Translations under genes and position numbers: made by a program
Assembly (NCBI GenBank): GCA_036873135.1
Contig: JAPTYO010000009.1
Coordinates: 20,915,756 to 20,979,755 of the forward strand
Source: Clarkia xantiana subsp. parviflora
Lineage: Eukaryota; Streptophyta; Magnoliopsida; Myrtales; Onagraceae
Reading direction: 5' to 3'
Length of the DNA stretch: 64,000 nt
Shown here: positions 24,901 to 36,991 of the stretch, one piece after another
How positions within the stretch are numbered: the first letter of the stretch is position 1
Layout of the letters: the number at the start of each line of letters is the position of its first letter
Notes under the pieces: model-generated
What the model saw: only the letters and a program-made list of their open reading frames with translations
Told to the model about the DNA's origin: nothing
The model's database searches: none

Positions 24901-26600
24901 TATCCACTTGGAAGAGCGACATTTATGCTTCTGCAAGTAACTCGTGTACTCAGAACACAGTAAGTATAACAATGCAAGAATGTTACAAATAAAATCTCAG
25001 ATTAATAAGTTCTGTGACCTGTTTAAAATATCAGACTTCTGGCTCCCAAGTTCTTCATTGCTGTAATGACCCAAATCCTGCAAACATCCACTATTTCCTA
25101 AATAATTTTCCACATACTTATTGAATATATGTAACTATCATATATATCTGTGTATCAAACCAAAATTTCCACTTAATCAACTAAGAAACTATAATACATC
25201 ATCAATACAATTTCCGAGTTTAATCACATTCATAGAATCCAAAATAAAATACGAAATTAATTAAAATTCAGTACCCTCAACTACCAAAATTTTCACTCTA
25301 ATCAACTAAGAAACTATAATACATCATCAATACAATTACCGAGTTTAATCACAATCATAGAATCAAAAATGATAAGAAATTAATTCAAATTCAGTACCAT
25401 CAACTACCAATGACCTTCACTAGACCGCCAACCTCCTCTTCACTGTTTGTTAAATGCCCTGGAAGAGGATAAATAAATTACTTACTATGTTTAAGAATAG
25501 CCCCTAAACATTAAAACAACCAATCAACACACAGAGTAGGATTACCAAATCATTATATGATCATATAAGACTATATCAACACTAGAAATTTATCCTCAAA
25601 TTAATTGTACCAATTCAAAGAACCCAGTCTCTCAACTGCCACTAATGATATCACTAAAACACATTCAACTTTCCGATTTGAATACATAAACTCACTTCAA
25701 GCAAAATTTAAACGCAAGTCACTTTCTTTATAATTGATACTTAATGATATCATGATCATCCGGTGTCCAATAAAAAGTATTCACTATCATGACACCCTAT
25801 CACACTTGAGCATCTCAACCACAACGACCAATAGTCAACACTTCAGCGAATATATCGTCGATTGCCCATTTTACAAACCTACTAATTGGTTTGCAGAATT
25901 ATAAAAGTAGGCTAATTTCTGTACTAGTGCCAGTAACTTTTGCATTTGTGCATAATTGATATAAGGAATTATTCTAATTGGACCATTTCTCATTAAAACG
26001 GTAAGTCAATCAATTTTGTTCCAGAGCTTTCACCAGTTATCATGTCAGCGGCCGTGACCATTCAAATCGAGATGCTCATTAGAAGTTGAGATACCAACAT
26101 AACTATTATCTACCATACTCTCCGGACACTCACCACATATACTGACTTGTAAGCTTATTGGAACCCAACTGGAAGTTCATGAAATTGAAAGCAAAATTCA
26201 TTCCGTCTAGAAACAAGTTGGCGAAATCAACACTAAACTCTTAAAAAAAATAAGTGGTTGAATTTAGTTTGCCATTTGACGTAAAATCAATCCTCTAAAT
26301 TCCCAGCGATTAACAATCATAGCAGATGAAGTATAATTTTCCAATTGAAGTGAAATGAATCCTCAAAACAAGTTGAACATATTGATACGCTAAAATCCAG
26401 GAAAAAGAAATCATAATTGGTGAAGTTTAATTTGCAAATCTACAGAAAATTGCAACATTAGCTTCGCCACCATTGCCAGATTTAAAAAACTACAATCAAG
26501 GATTCGAAACTTAAAAGAAAGAAGTGTATACCTCAACGATTTCCTATTACTCCCGTTCTAATCTCTATGGAACTACTGCTGCCAGAGACTAAAACCATGT
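12990..26600 (-). CDS. Coiled-coil protein with C-terminal AIR9/A9-like domain (about 20 exons)
   Basis: Minus-strand exons with matching GT..AG borders and phase: 25415-25458, 25019-25077, 24778-24862, 24614-24691, 24440-24499, 24206-24310, 22818-22928, 22296-22337, 21893-22063, 15928-16008, 15146-15218, 14967-15070, 14832-14874, 14358-14449, 14093-14141, 13792-13862, 13472-13597, 13298-13386, 13145-13190 and 12990-13022 (stop TAA). They total about 519 codons. A non-coding first exon may lie at 26532-26600. The first half is charged and heptad-like ([30 protein letters not shown]), a probable coiled coil. The C-terminal part ([60 protein letters not shown]) resembles the Ig-like A9 repeats of AIR9-type plant proteins; this is from memory of the family. 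The start codon is unresolved, because no in-frame ATG precedes the fifth reading block. The borders of exons 21893-22063 and 15146-15218 are the least certain. Exon 15928-16008 ends in an in-frame TAG, so the full frame may be interrupted. Confidence 0.75.
14513..14765 (-). mobile_element. tRNA-derived SINE-like repeat in an intron
   Basis: On the minus strand, TGGTCAAGTGGTTAGTC (14703-14719) resembles a pol III A box and GGTTCGAGTCT (14676-14686) a B box, at tRNA-like spacing. The arms at 14513-14574 and 14697-14762 are direct repeats of about 60 bp (CACGCCTTCA, CACCTTAAGGTTTTAGG). This suggests a SINE with a partial second head or a tandem remnant. It sits between exons 14832-14874 and 14358-14449 of the coiled-coil gene. 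No clear A-tail or target duplication was found. Confidence 0.45.
15300..15612 (+). repeat. Possible solo LTR in an intron
   Basis: The segment starts TGTCAGAAAACTATAAATATC and ends GAGTTCGAACA. It contains a TATA-like CCTATTTAAAGG near 15472 and a long AT-rich U3-like part. TCTAT lies at 15293-15297 and again at 15613-15617, but the left copy is two bases away from the TG start, so the duplication is not clean. Sequence just beyond (CATGGCTTATTGATCCGATACC) resembles a primer-binding region on the minus strand. It lies between the exons at 15928-16008 and 15146-15218. Confidence 0.3.
16041..16569. mobile_element. Mutator-like MITE, family 2 copy 1 (529 bp)
   Basis: Inverted ends TTAATAACTAAAAAAACTGTC (left, with the GGG lost) and GACA/GTACAGTTTTTAGTTAGTAACCC (right) continue inward for about 115 bp through AGGTGTCTGAAGTTTGAAATG. 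Exact 9-bp duplications TAGAAAATA lie at 16032-16040 and 16570-16578. The element is inserted 32 bp upstream of the acceptor side of exon 15928-16008. It shares its interior with the copies at 26653 and 40334. No transposase. Confidence 0.8.
16878..17002 (+). repeat. 5' LTR of intact copia element (125 bp)
   Basis: This short LTR starts TGTTAGAGATAGAATAATAT and ends AATCGTAAGT. It matches the 3' LTR at 21743-21859 base for base apart from an extra 8 bp in the AT-rich CTATATATCTATATATC tract. The 5-bp duplication AAAAC lies at 16873-16877. The end is GT-type rather than the usual CA, judged from the duplication and from the primer site that follows at once. Confidence 0.9.
17003..17015 (+). 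promoter_or_regulatory. Primer-binding site, initiator tRNA-Met type
   Basis: TGGTATCAGAGCC directly follows the 5' LTR. This is the standard PBS of plant copia elements, complementary to the 3' end of initiator methionine tRNA. The same site, with one change (TGGTATTAGAGCC), follows the LTR of the decayed relative at 61310. Confidence 0.9.
17500..21735 (+). CDS. Intact Ty1/copia Gag-Pol polyprotein (1411 aa)
   Basis: One uninterrupted frame carries all copia domains in order. Gag of the UBN2 type comes first, with a Gly/Arg-rich stretch and a CX2CX4HX4C zinc knuckle at about 257-270. Next is the aspartic protease DSGASDH at D345. The integrase has an HX..CESC zinc region and catalytic D526, D589 and E625; the last two are 35 residues apart as in DD35E. 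The reverse transcriptase active site is YVDD, with D1096 and D1097. RNase H contains TDADWAG near 1258, then SSAEAEY and a terminal ADILTKAL. None of the key catalytic residues is missing. Together with near-identical LTRs this suggests a young, possibly still competent autonomous copy. Start ATG 17500 is the first in frame after a GC-rich leader. Confidence 0.95.
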   Translation: MSNNDTKSALPFQSAFSGTPTIVSEKFNGKNYLGWSASVELWFLGHGFSDHLEKIAANIDESERNQWEKFDYQLCALLWQSIEPSILNNFRAFKTCYSLWNNIKSVYSNDIQRLYDAGQKLASLKQTNHDMGTYLSEVHAAVEELNMFLQADTVAGFFKKLDNLYMVIALRGLHQDYAHVRDQILTSPEVPNLKDLATRLLRVPSPKTPPLPVDSSAMAANYNNRSGRGGGRGGINSGRGGRNGGRNGGRRGTRPQCSYCGKMGHTVDTCYQLNGYPEDHTANVSLTEQTEATNPMKSADVRISAQEYHEFLKMKEARQVQSAAATSSTACISQSGNNQNRWIIDSGASDHIAGNPSNFTSISPLNSTHQITLASGSKVAAKGIGKATPSSSLSLDSVLYIPGCPFNLISVSKLVRSLNCSVTFSEDSFIIQDRGTGQTIAVGYESGGLYYLQPQPQSIICAATSPNLLHQRLGHPSLSKLQQMVPSLIKLRELHCESCQLGKHVRSTFHSRETRVESPFSIIHSDIWGPSRVSTSAGYRYFVTFIDEFSRCTWVYLMKERSELFPIFQSFHAEIKTQFGQNIKILRSDNAREYFSSTFSFFLTRHGILHQSTCPHTPQQNGIAERKNRHLIDTTRTLLLHANVPVRHWGDAVLTACYLINRMPSSSLNDQVPYSILFPKEPLFSVPPRVFGCTCFIQDLTPGLDKLSARSIKCIFLGYSRLQKGYRCYSPVNNRFYMSADVSFFEDIPYFPPSSVKSATDSETLPLSVLLPSSFEIPNSSTPSEIEVSPSIPSPPPLLQYQRRRKQTTLVEPSTAPAPIEPSTEPPPDKSSTESPDSFPLQSSTPTTDQSELPNDLPIALRKSSRSSRNPHPIYNFLSFHRLSPSHFAFVSALSTITISKTVREALAHPGWKQAMIDEMQALEQSNTWDLVPLPPEKSTVGCRWVFAIKVGADGKVDRLKARLVAKGYTQIYGLDYGDTFSPVAKIHSVRLFLAMAAIKHWPLYQLDIKNAFLHGELEEEIYMEQPPGFVAQGETGLVCRLRRSLYGLKQSPRAWFGKFSSVVQEFGMSRSEADHSVFYLHSSCGLCVYLIVYVDDIIITGSDHEKINQLKRHLFSRFQTKDLGNLKYFLGIEVAQSTTDVCISQRKYALDILEETGMLNSRPVDSPMDPNSKLLPNQGELYEDPERYRRLVGKLVYLTITRPDISFAVGVVSQFMQSPCIQHWQAVTRILRYIKKSPGQGLIYRNKGNTEVMAYTDADWAGCPIDRRSTSGYCVFVGGNLISWKSKKQDVVARSSAEAEYRAMALGTCELLWVKQLLQELRIGDDKPMKLCCDNEAALHIASNPVFHERTKHIEVDCHFVREKIASKAIATKFVSSGDQLADILTKALGGSRGQYICAKLGAYDLYAPA
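21732..21742 (+). promoter_or_regulatory. Polypurine tract of intact copia
   Basis: TTGAGGGGGAG immediately precedes the 3' LTR and overlaps the stop region of the polyprotein frame. This purine run primes plus-strand DNA synthesis in LTR retrotransposons. Confidence 0.85.
21743..21859 (+). repeat. 3' LTR of intact copia element (117 bp)
   Basis: Same sequence as 16878-17002 except for one 8-bp length difference; I see no substitution. It is followed by AAAAC at 21860-21864, matching the left duplication. Confidence 0.9.
25162..25407. repeat. Tandem duplication of about 123 bp in an intron
   Basis: Two adjacent near-identical units (25162-25284 and 25285-25407) share CAACTAAGAAACTATAATAC and CCGAGTTTAATCACA. 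They lie in the intron between exons 25415-25458 and 25019-25077 of the coiled-coil gene and end just before the splice donor of the former. Confidence 0.75.
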
Positions 26601-26652
26601 CCGTTGTGTCTGTTTTCCGTTTTCATTTACCCAAGTACAATCTTAATAACAA

Positions 26653-27183
26653 GGGTTAATAACTAAAAAACTGTCTAAGGTTTACCCTATGTTAGAATTA
26701 GGTGTCTGAAATTTGAAATTTTGAAATAGACTGTCCCAAGTTTCAATTTTGTTGAAATTTGGTGTCTCGGTGTGATTAATTTAGAGAAGTCAATTCCGAC
26801 GAAACTGTATGTCAAATTCGAGCTCTCAACACACTCCCTTCTCGTCATCTTGCCGGGACCGTCACCTAAAAAGTTGGTCACATCCGGGCAAGTAAATCTC
26901 ACTCTATTGTCCTTGGAAAATGGCTCTACACCACTCTTCTAGAAACTTTTTTTTTAATGTTCAATTTTTAGGTGAAATTTGACGATTTTATGAAAAGTAA
27001 AGAGTGATTTATTATGAGTGGGTTGTTGGGTTAATGAAAATGATGGAATGAAGATGAAAATACGCACAAAGACACCAAATTTCAACAAAAATTAAACTTG
27101 GGACAGTTCATTTTAACATTTCAAACTTCAGACACCTAATTTTAACATATGGTAAACCTTGGACAGTTTTTTTATATTAACCC
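26653..27183. mobile_element. Mutator-like MITE, family 2 copy 2 (531 bp)
   Basis: The ends are GGGTTAATAACTAAAAAACTG and an inverted copy with some mismatches ending TTAACCC. Exact 9-bp duplications TAATAACAA lie at 26644-26652 and 27184-27192. Inverted similarity runs about 115 bp. The interior aligns with the copies at 16041 and 40334. It sits about 50 bp upstream of the presumed 5' non-coding exon of the coiled-coil gene, so it may lie in that promoter. Confidence 0.85.
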
Positions 27184-27192
27184 TAATAACAA

Positions 27193-28270
27193 TAAGCAAG
27201 AAAAAAGAAGTAAAAAATGACCCGGAATACGGAGTCCCTACCATCATATAAAAGCATCCGTGCTTTTTGTTATGGGCCCACATCACAGGAGAGATGTAGA
27301 GCCAACACCAAAATTGTCGGAGGGAGTTGTGTGCAATTTTCAAATTTTAAGTGATAACCGATTTGAATTGTCGGTTTATAAATATTCAGGTTTAAAACGG
27401 GTAAACCCAAAAATATCACCATTCCTTTCTATTAAAGGCCCAAAACTATAAAAACACAGACCCATTATATGATCACACGTCATTAATTACTTTAAGTTTA
27501 TGTTAGATGGGTTACATATAATCATTTCTTGCATTCATAACTTTAACCGTTTAAGTCTTTTCTTTCTTTTCTTATTTATTTATTTTTATACTCTTGTTTT
27601 TGTCAATTGAGTTGAAAAAATATTTTCATATTTTAATTTAAATTGTTTTAGTTAATTAAATGTAAAACTACCGGCCAAAAAAAAATGTAGACTAAAAATA
27701 TATATATAAAAGTGCAGCACGATTTTTTTCCTTTAAAAAAATATCCAAATTTAAAAATTAATAACTAAAATGACTTATGGCTAAATATATTAGAAAAAAT
27801 CTCTTCAGGATACTGAGAATCGTGTCAGTTCAATTGACCAACGCAGTTTTCATTCACGTTAACGCATTAAAACATGTTAATTACTTAATTACAATTAGCA
27901 ATTAACCGTAGTTCCAACGCAATTGTGCACCACATTGGAATAACTTTGTTCCTAATCACGCTAGAACCACGAGTTAATTAAATCAACCTATTTTAATGTC
28001 TCGATGTGAGTAGGTCAATGCATTATTTTTATATAATTATTATTAAAAAAAACTCTCAAATATATGCATTATTTATTTTTTGTATTAGTGATTTTTTTTT
28101 TTTATAAATAAGTTCCATCACAATATATATATATGTGTGTGTTAAAAAAAAAATCAGTTCAATCTTAATAATGCTAGATTTGAACTACTCGTGTGAATGA
28201 ACATTTTTTTTAATAAATATAATACTTTATTAAATTACTCTCCTCAAATTTGTTCCTGCAGTTTATTTTT
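27193..28270. other. Intergenic, no gene recognised
   Basis: AT-rich sequence with homopolymer runs. No exon, RNA gene or element border could be supported. ATATAAAAGC near 27247 resembles a TATA box, but no gene follows it. Confidence 0.4.
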
Positions 28271-28675
28271 CTATTGACTCATTCTCCTCAAATATAATAC
28301 TCCATATGAGGGATGTCCATATGAGGGATGTCCATGGGAAGGCATTCCATATAAGGGCATTCCATATGGAAATCTGTAAAACGGAGCGAGACCACGTGGT
28401 GGCCTTTCACGAGCAGATGGTCCTCGAGCCAACGGCGTTGACGGCGTTGACGCCGAAGAGTATAGATCTCCTTGGGCGTGAGACGGTCCATCTTGACGAC
28501 CAGCTGGACGAGATGGACGTTGGGAGGATGGAGGATTTGCAAGGGGTACTGGCGGTCGGTTCGAGTCGGTGGGATGATCTCTTCTTGATGGTGGACGAGG
28601 TCCATTGGATGGAACACCCGTAGTTTTCCGACTTGCTGTCATCGATCCGGTAACAGACACGACTTTTTGTAGGAT
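28271..28675 (-). pseudogene. Truncated gypsy leader/gag start
   Basis: A minus-strand open frame of about 129 codons begins just inside the PBS of the adjoining LTR. It is rich in Pro, Ser and Arg and ends in repeated YGMP/HPSYG-type peptides; the corresponding DNA is the short repeat ATGGGATGTCC-like near 28310-28360. Its position, directly after LTR and PBS, fits a Tat-like gypsy leader or gag N-terminus. The rest of the element is missing to the left. There is no recognisable domain, so the gag call rests on position. Confidence 0.45.
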
Positions 28676-28676
28676 A

Positions 28677-28695
28677 TTCCCACAGACAACGCCAA
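28677..28695 (-). promoter_or_regulatory. Primer-binding site of gypsy element
   Basis: On the minus strand TGGCGTTGTCTGTGGGAA follows the LTR end CCCAACA. It is very close to the TGGCGCCGTCTGTGGGGA type found after LTRs of plant Tat/Ogre gypsy elements, as I remember that family. Confidence 0.7.
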
Positions 28696-28696
28696 A

Positions 28697-29375
28697 TGTT
28701 GGGTTTTGATCTCTGGTTGAAGCTTGAACCCGACCGTCCGTGCGCCCGAACCCGCACTAAGGGATAAACCAGGCTTGTGCCCGGTAATCCCCCTCCGAAG
28801 CTTAAGTCAGTAATCAGAAGATAAGTCTAAGAACTGATATGTATTGTAATATGAATGAGACTGTACCAATAAGAAGAGATATTCGGTTATATTTATAGGG
28901 AATGACCCATATGGAAACGGTCTATGCACTTATTGTGCACCGAATGCCTTTGTATCGAAAGTTGTCTATGCATACTTTCATTTTGGAGAGGGGGATCACG
29001 CATTTAATTTCTGGTAAATAAGTCTTCGTCATTCCTCTACTTGGAGAGGACGAGAGACCGTAACTTATACAAGTCGGAAGAAAAGTCAAGAATGGTCGTC
29101 CCCCTCTCTATAGGAGAGAGGACGAGACGATCTCCTCTCCTTGTGGAGAGGAATTGTCCGCCTCTCCATGGGAGAGGGGTCGTCCCCCTCTCCTTGTGGA
29201 GAGGGTCGTCCCCCTCTCCTTGTGGAGAGAGTGGGACGATCCCCTCTCCACAAGGAGAAGGTCGTCCCCCTCTCCATAGGAGAGGTTTCGTTTATTACAC
29301 TTTACCATTTAACGGGTTATTTGGAACCGATTTGAGGAGATTATTGCCTGGTTCTTAGACCGATATCCATCAACA
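28697..29375 (-). repeat. 5' LTR of a truncated Ty3/gypsy element (679 bp)
   Basis: On the minus strand the segment starts TGTTGATGGATATCGG at 29375 and ends CCCAACA at 28697, giving TG..CA ends. A TATA-like CCTATAAATATAACC is at about 28889-28903. The PBS follows immediately. The U3 part (29085-29285) holds an array of short imperfect units based on GGAGAGG and its complement CCTCTCC with GTCGTCCCCCTCTCC. The second LTR and pol genes are not in the window. Confidence 0.7.
29085..29285. repeat. Minisatellite of GTCGTCCCCCTCTCC-type units
   Basis: About nine imperfect units of 18-24 bp alternate CCTCTCC and GGAGAGG blocks, so the array can fold on itself locally. It lies in the U3 region of the gypsy LTR. 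Frames crossing it are open on both strands because the unit lacks stops. Confidence 0.75.
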
Positions 29376-29509
29376 ATGAAGAAGATCACGAATTAGTTCT
29401 GCTATGTTCCTCCCTCATGGTTCTGATATCATTGGCATTTTTCAGGCTAACACGTGAATATCTCCTATATTGTGACTTGCCAACATTTAAACCATAACTG
29501 ATTATCAAA

Positions 29510-29538
29510 CACTATACCAAATATTTAGTGATTTGATT

Positions 29539-29575
<37 letters not shown>

Positions 29576-30311
29576 AGATTTGAAGTTACAGATCAAAGTT
29601 CCTTGAAGTTACAGATCGAAGTTCCTCGTACTGAAAGCATACTTGAAGAGGAGTTCCAGTAAACGACCACTGACAATGCGCAGACAAGCCAAAAATAGCC
29701 TGAGCGTATTGAGTGTCATAGAAGAAGCGTTGAACTGAAGATACGATTGAATGAGAAGAACAAAGTGGTAGATTGATGGAGACGATTGAATGGAACGCTA
29801 GTGGAGACATCAACGAATTGAATGGAACTAATTGAACAGATCGAATTGTGGAGACACTTTACTCTTTCTGCAAGAATTGTTTCTGGAAATTCCCGTTTAA
29901 TGCAAGAAGCTGTTTATTATCTTCTATCTCCCTCCACATTTACTCTTCTATTTAATTTTTTATTATTAAATATTTTTCTAGGGAAATCTCTCACAAATGA
30001 AATAACTTATGTAAGGAACTTAAATCCCTCACAACACTTCATTTTTTCCAGGGTTATTATTAACGGATTTTTCGTAAAAAAAATATTTACGTAAATACTA
30101 GTAAAACCCCTTAATTATCCTTTGAAATATTACCTTACAAATCTCTCAGTATTTTACTATTTTATCTAGAAAAAGTAAAATTACAAGGGATTATCCTTAA
30201 AACAGTTTCCCTTACCAAACCCAAAATAAATCTCTTACAAAGCGCACTAAATTTTAAAGGATAAAATCCCTCACAAAGGATCTGTCACAAACTGCTGATT
30301 TTCTTGTAGTG
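29510..30311. mobile_element. Non-autonomous CACTA element (about 800 bp)
   Basis: The right end read inward is CACTACAAGAAAATC, a classical CACTA terminus; the left end is CACTATACCAAAT. Many short subterminal repeats such as CTCTCACAA, CCCTCACAA and CTCTTACAAAG fill 29980-30300. AAA flanks both sides, compatible with a 3-bp duplication but too simple to prove it. A 28-base T run lies at about 29546-29573. No transposase frame. The left end is less certain than the right. Confidence 0.55.
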
Positions 30312-30389
30312 AAAAATAAGAATAATTGGACTCTCAAAGACAATGTAAACCCCCTCAATAGCCAAAGAGGGTCAAACATGACTTATTTG

Positions 30390-30645
30390 TAGGGCTAGCA
30401 ATTCGTGCGGGTTCGTGTCGTGCTAGGTTCGTTCGTGTTCTAGGGGTCAGCCCAACATGAAAAACTATCACAAAAAACCTATAGTAAATTGAATAAAAAA
30501 ACTAATATTTAACCATTTTAGTTTAAAACAACGTGTTACATCGTGTTATCGTATCGTGTCGTGTCACTAATATCAAACTCAAATCCGTAATTTTCGTGTC
30601 GTGTTCGTGTCGGTCCATCCTGCCGAGCCCGAATTGCCAGCCCTA
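30390..30645. mobile_element. hAT-like MITE (256 bp)
   Basis: The ends TAGGGCTAGCAATTCG and (inverted) TAGGGCTGGCAATTCG match at 15 of 16 positions, and GTTCGTGTCGTG-type motifs repeat inside both arms. Flanking CTTATTTG and CTTTAATTG are similar but not identical. The terminal motif and size suit hAT-type MITEs. No coding capacity. Confidence 0.6.
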
Positions 30646-31495
30646 CTTTAATTGCGGTTAGCAGTGTAATTATCCTAAAGACAATCAACTAACGAAAATC
30701 AAGTCTTAAAAGAGTTAGATCTATCATCATCTTAAGTAATCCTGGTTGAGTAAATGGTTCTACTATGGTAGAAACTCTAATTACAACCCGTACATGTAAA
30801 TACCCAAGTCATTTTTTTGTCTTTACAAGTGATTTTATTTTAACAAAAAAGATAGGTTACAAGGATGCAACTCGATGATTTATTTATTATTTTACAGGTT
30901 CTGCCATTCTGGTGTAGCATGCATGACCATGGAGGCTGGAGCCTATCTAAACTAAAGTCCATTCTGCAGATCCCAAAATTGTAACCCTTTTCGATAATTA
31001 GCAAGTGCACTTAAATAAACGCTGAAGATAGTCCTAATTTATTATTATTTACTTTTTTTTTTCCACTATTATTAGTGGAAATAATTTTATTAAAATGTGT
31101 CGTCTTACAGCGCAGAGCAGAGCAGCACTCTGTAATCTGCTGCATTGGTTAGCGTCAGGACAAATGCAAAACCATTTAACGTATTTAATTAATTAATTTT
31201 CTTTTTGGCGGAATAAGTATATTTAACTAATTAACATGCGGCTGAGAGCGTGAAGGAGACGCTGCAACACCATTGGGTATCTCTCCCTACATTTTTTATC
31301 ACCCAACGATCGGAAGCACATGTCGTCCATTCATTCGTCATCTCTTTCTCAGACTTTTTTCCCTTTATTATTTATATTAATTAATGTCCACTGTAATTAT
31401 TAACGTTGTTTTTTCTCATTTATTATTAATTAATTATTATCCATTATTATTATTTTTAGTCCCTCTTCTTTCCGTCAATCATATATCTACCACAC
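30646..31495. other. Intergenic region upstream of the protease gene
   Basis: No exon or element could be supported. It must contain the promoter of the downstream protease gene; a TATA-like CTTTATATTCAC lies at about 31505, with pyrimidine-rich 5' untranslated sequence up to the ATG at 31602. The promoter reading is an inference from position. Confidence 0.4.
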
Positions 31496-31601
31496 CCCGT
31501 TTTCCTCTTTATATTCACTGCAATTCCCATCTCCTCCATCGCCTCCTACCCTCCTCTTCTTCTTCAATTCTGCAGAAGAGGAAAAGTTGAAGGAAGAAAA
31601 C

Positions 31602-35836
<4,235 letters not shown>

Positions 35837-36991
35837 TAAGTTAAGGTAAGGTGGCATCAGAAGAAGCCTGCCTGCACAAATCCCAGCAACTTTTGCAAAA
35901 TCACACATTAATAGATTAAGAAGAAGAAGAAGAAGAATCCTCTATGGTTTGGGTGGCGGAGGCAAGGCAAGCAAGGAAGTCAGTCTATATTATCAGTCTA
36001 AAATGCCATCTATTTTATGTAAATATATATATATTTGGCTTTAAATAATTATTTACATACATTATTTTTATGTTGGATAGGGTTTCTCTCTCTCTCACCA
36101 CAACTCTTAGCAACAACTTCAATAAATTTGTGTAAGTTTATAGACATCCCCATAATTTCAATTCTTGTTATTGTTTCATATTATTATTTAGGATAAGAAA
36201 CAAAAACAGCCTCACCAACAAACATTTTATTAATTGATATTCGGTGTCCGAATGATCATATTTGTTGGTGATTTCCATTTTGTCGACCAATTACGAAATA
36301 TCAGATTTTATTCCTCATAATGTGAACTTATTTGATGCTTAGAAAACATGTGTTTATTCCACAAATTTTAATAAAAAAAATGTGAAATTAGCCAAAGAAA
36401 TATGAACATTTAGAATCTAAGACGGCAAGTAACAACATCATCCATAGTTGAAACTGTTATTAAGTTGTTAACACTATTACTAAATAGTAAAGTAGTTGAT
36501 TTACTTTTAGGTACTCTCTATAACCCAAACGCTATCTGCTAGGTGATGTACTGATTTGGGTGTTTAGTTGGTGTCTCAAAAAAGTGTCAATATGACTGAC
36601 TGTTATCGTAGAAGCCAGCCCCATAATCAGCTCAACCGAAAAAAAGTAGAAACAAGTAAATAATAGTGGAGAAAAGCTAGCCCCCTGCTTGTGCTTGTGC
36701 TTAAAAAACATGCTTTGGTCGAGATTTAATTCAGGTTGCGTACTATCATCATAAAATCAACATAGAAATGGGTATGTATTTATTTAATCATTCATATGCT
36801 AGCTACCACAAGTCTCAATTCATCCATCATCTCTCTCTCTCTCTCTCTCCTGATAGATAGATAACACAGATCATTACACAGTAAGAATTGGATTGGCTAC
36901 TTCTACTTACTTATTTATTGTTGGTGCACCGAATCACCTAATAAGCTACAAAAATGAATTGGTGCAACTGCAGTTGTTAGCAGTGGGGGCG
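35837..36991. other. 3' ends of two convergent genes and spacer
   Basis: The protease and Nudix genes converge here. It holds the protease 3' untranslated region and AT-rich spacer, plus a CT microsatellite at about 36827-36850 that may belong to the Nudix 3' region. No further gene was recognised. Confidence 0.5.

Noticed and set aside
26595..26597. ATG on the minus strand as start of the coiled-coil protein
   Set aside because: The frame reaches a TGA before the splice donor at 26531, so this exon is more likely non-coding.
28306..28623. Plus-strand frame of 105 codons
   Set aside because: It is the antisense of the gypsy gag start region; the LTR, PBS and TATA all point to the minus strand.
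29041..29358. Overlapping frames of about 60-105 codons on both strands
   Set aside because: They follow the GGAGAGG-type repeat in the gypsy LTR and have no protein similarity.
31587..31601. Start of the cysteine protease 5 codons upstream
   Set aside because: The codon there is TTG, not ATG; the ATG at 31602 gives a normal signal peptide.
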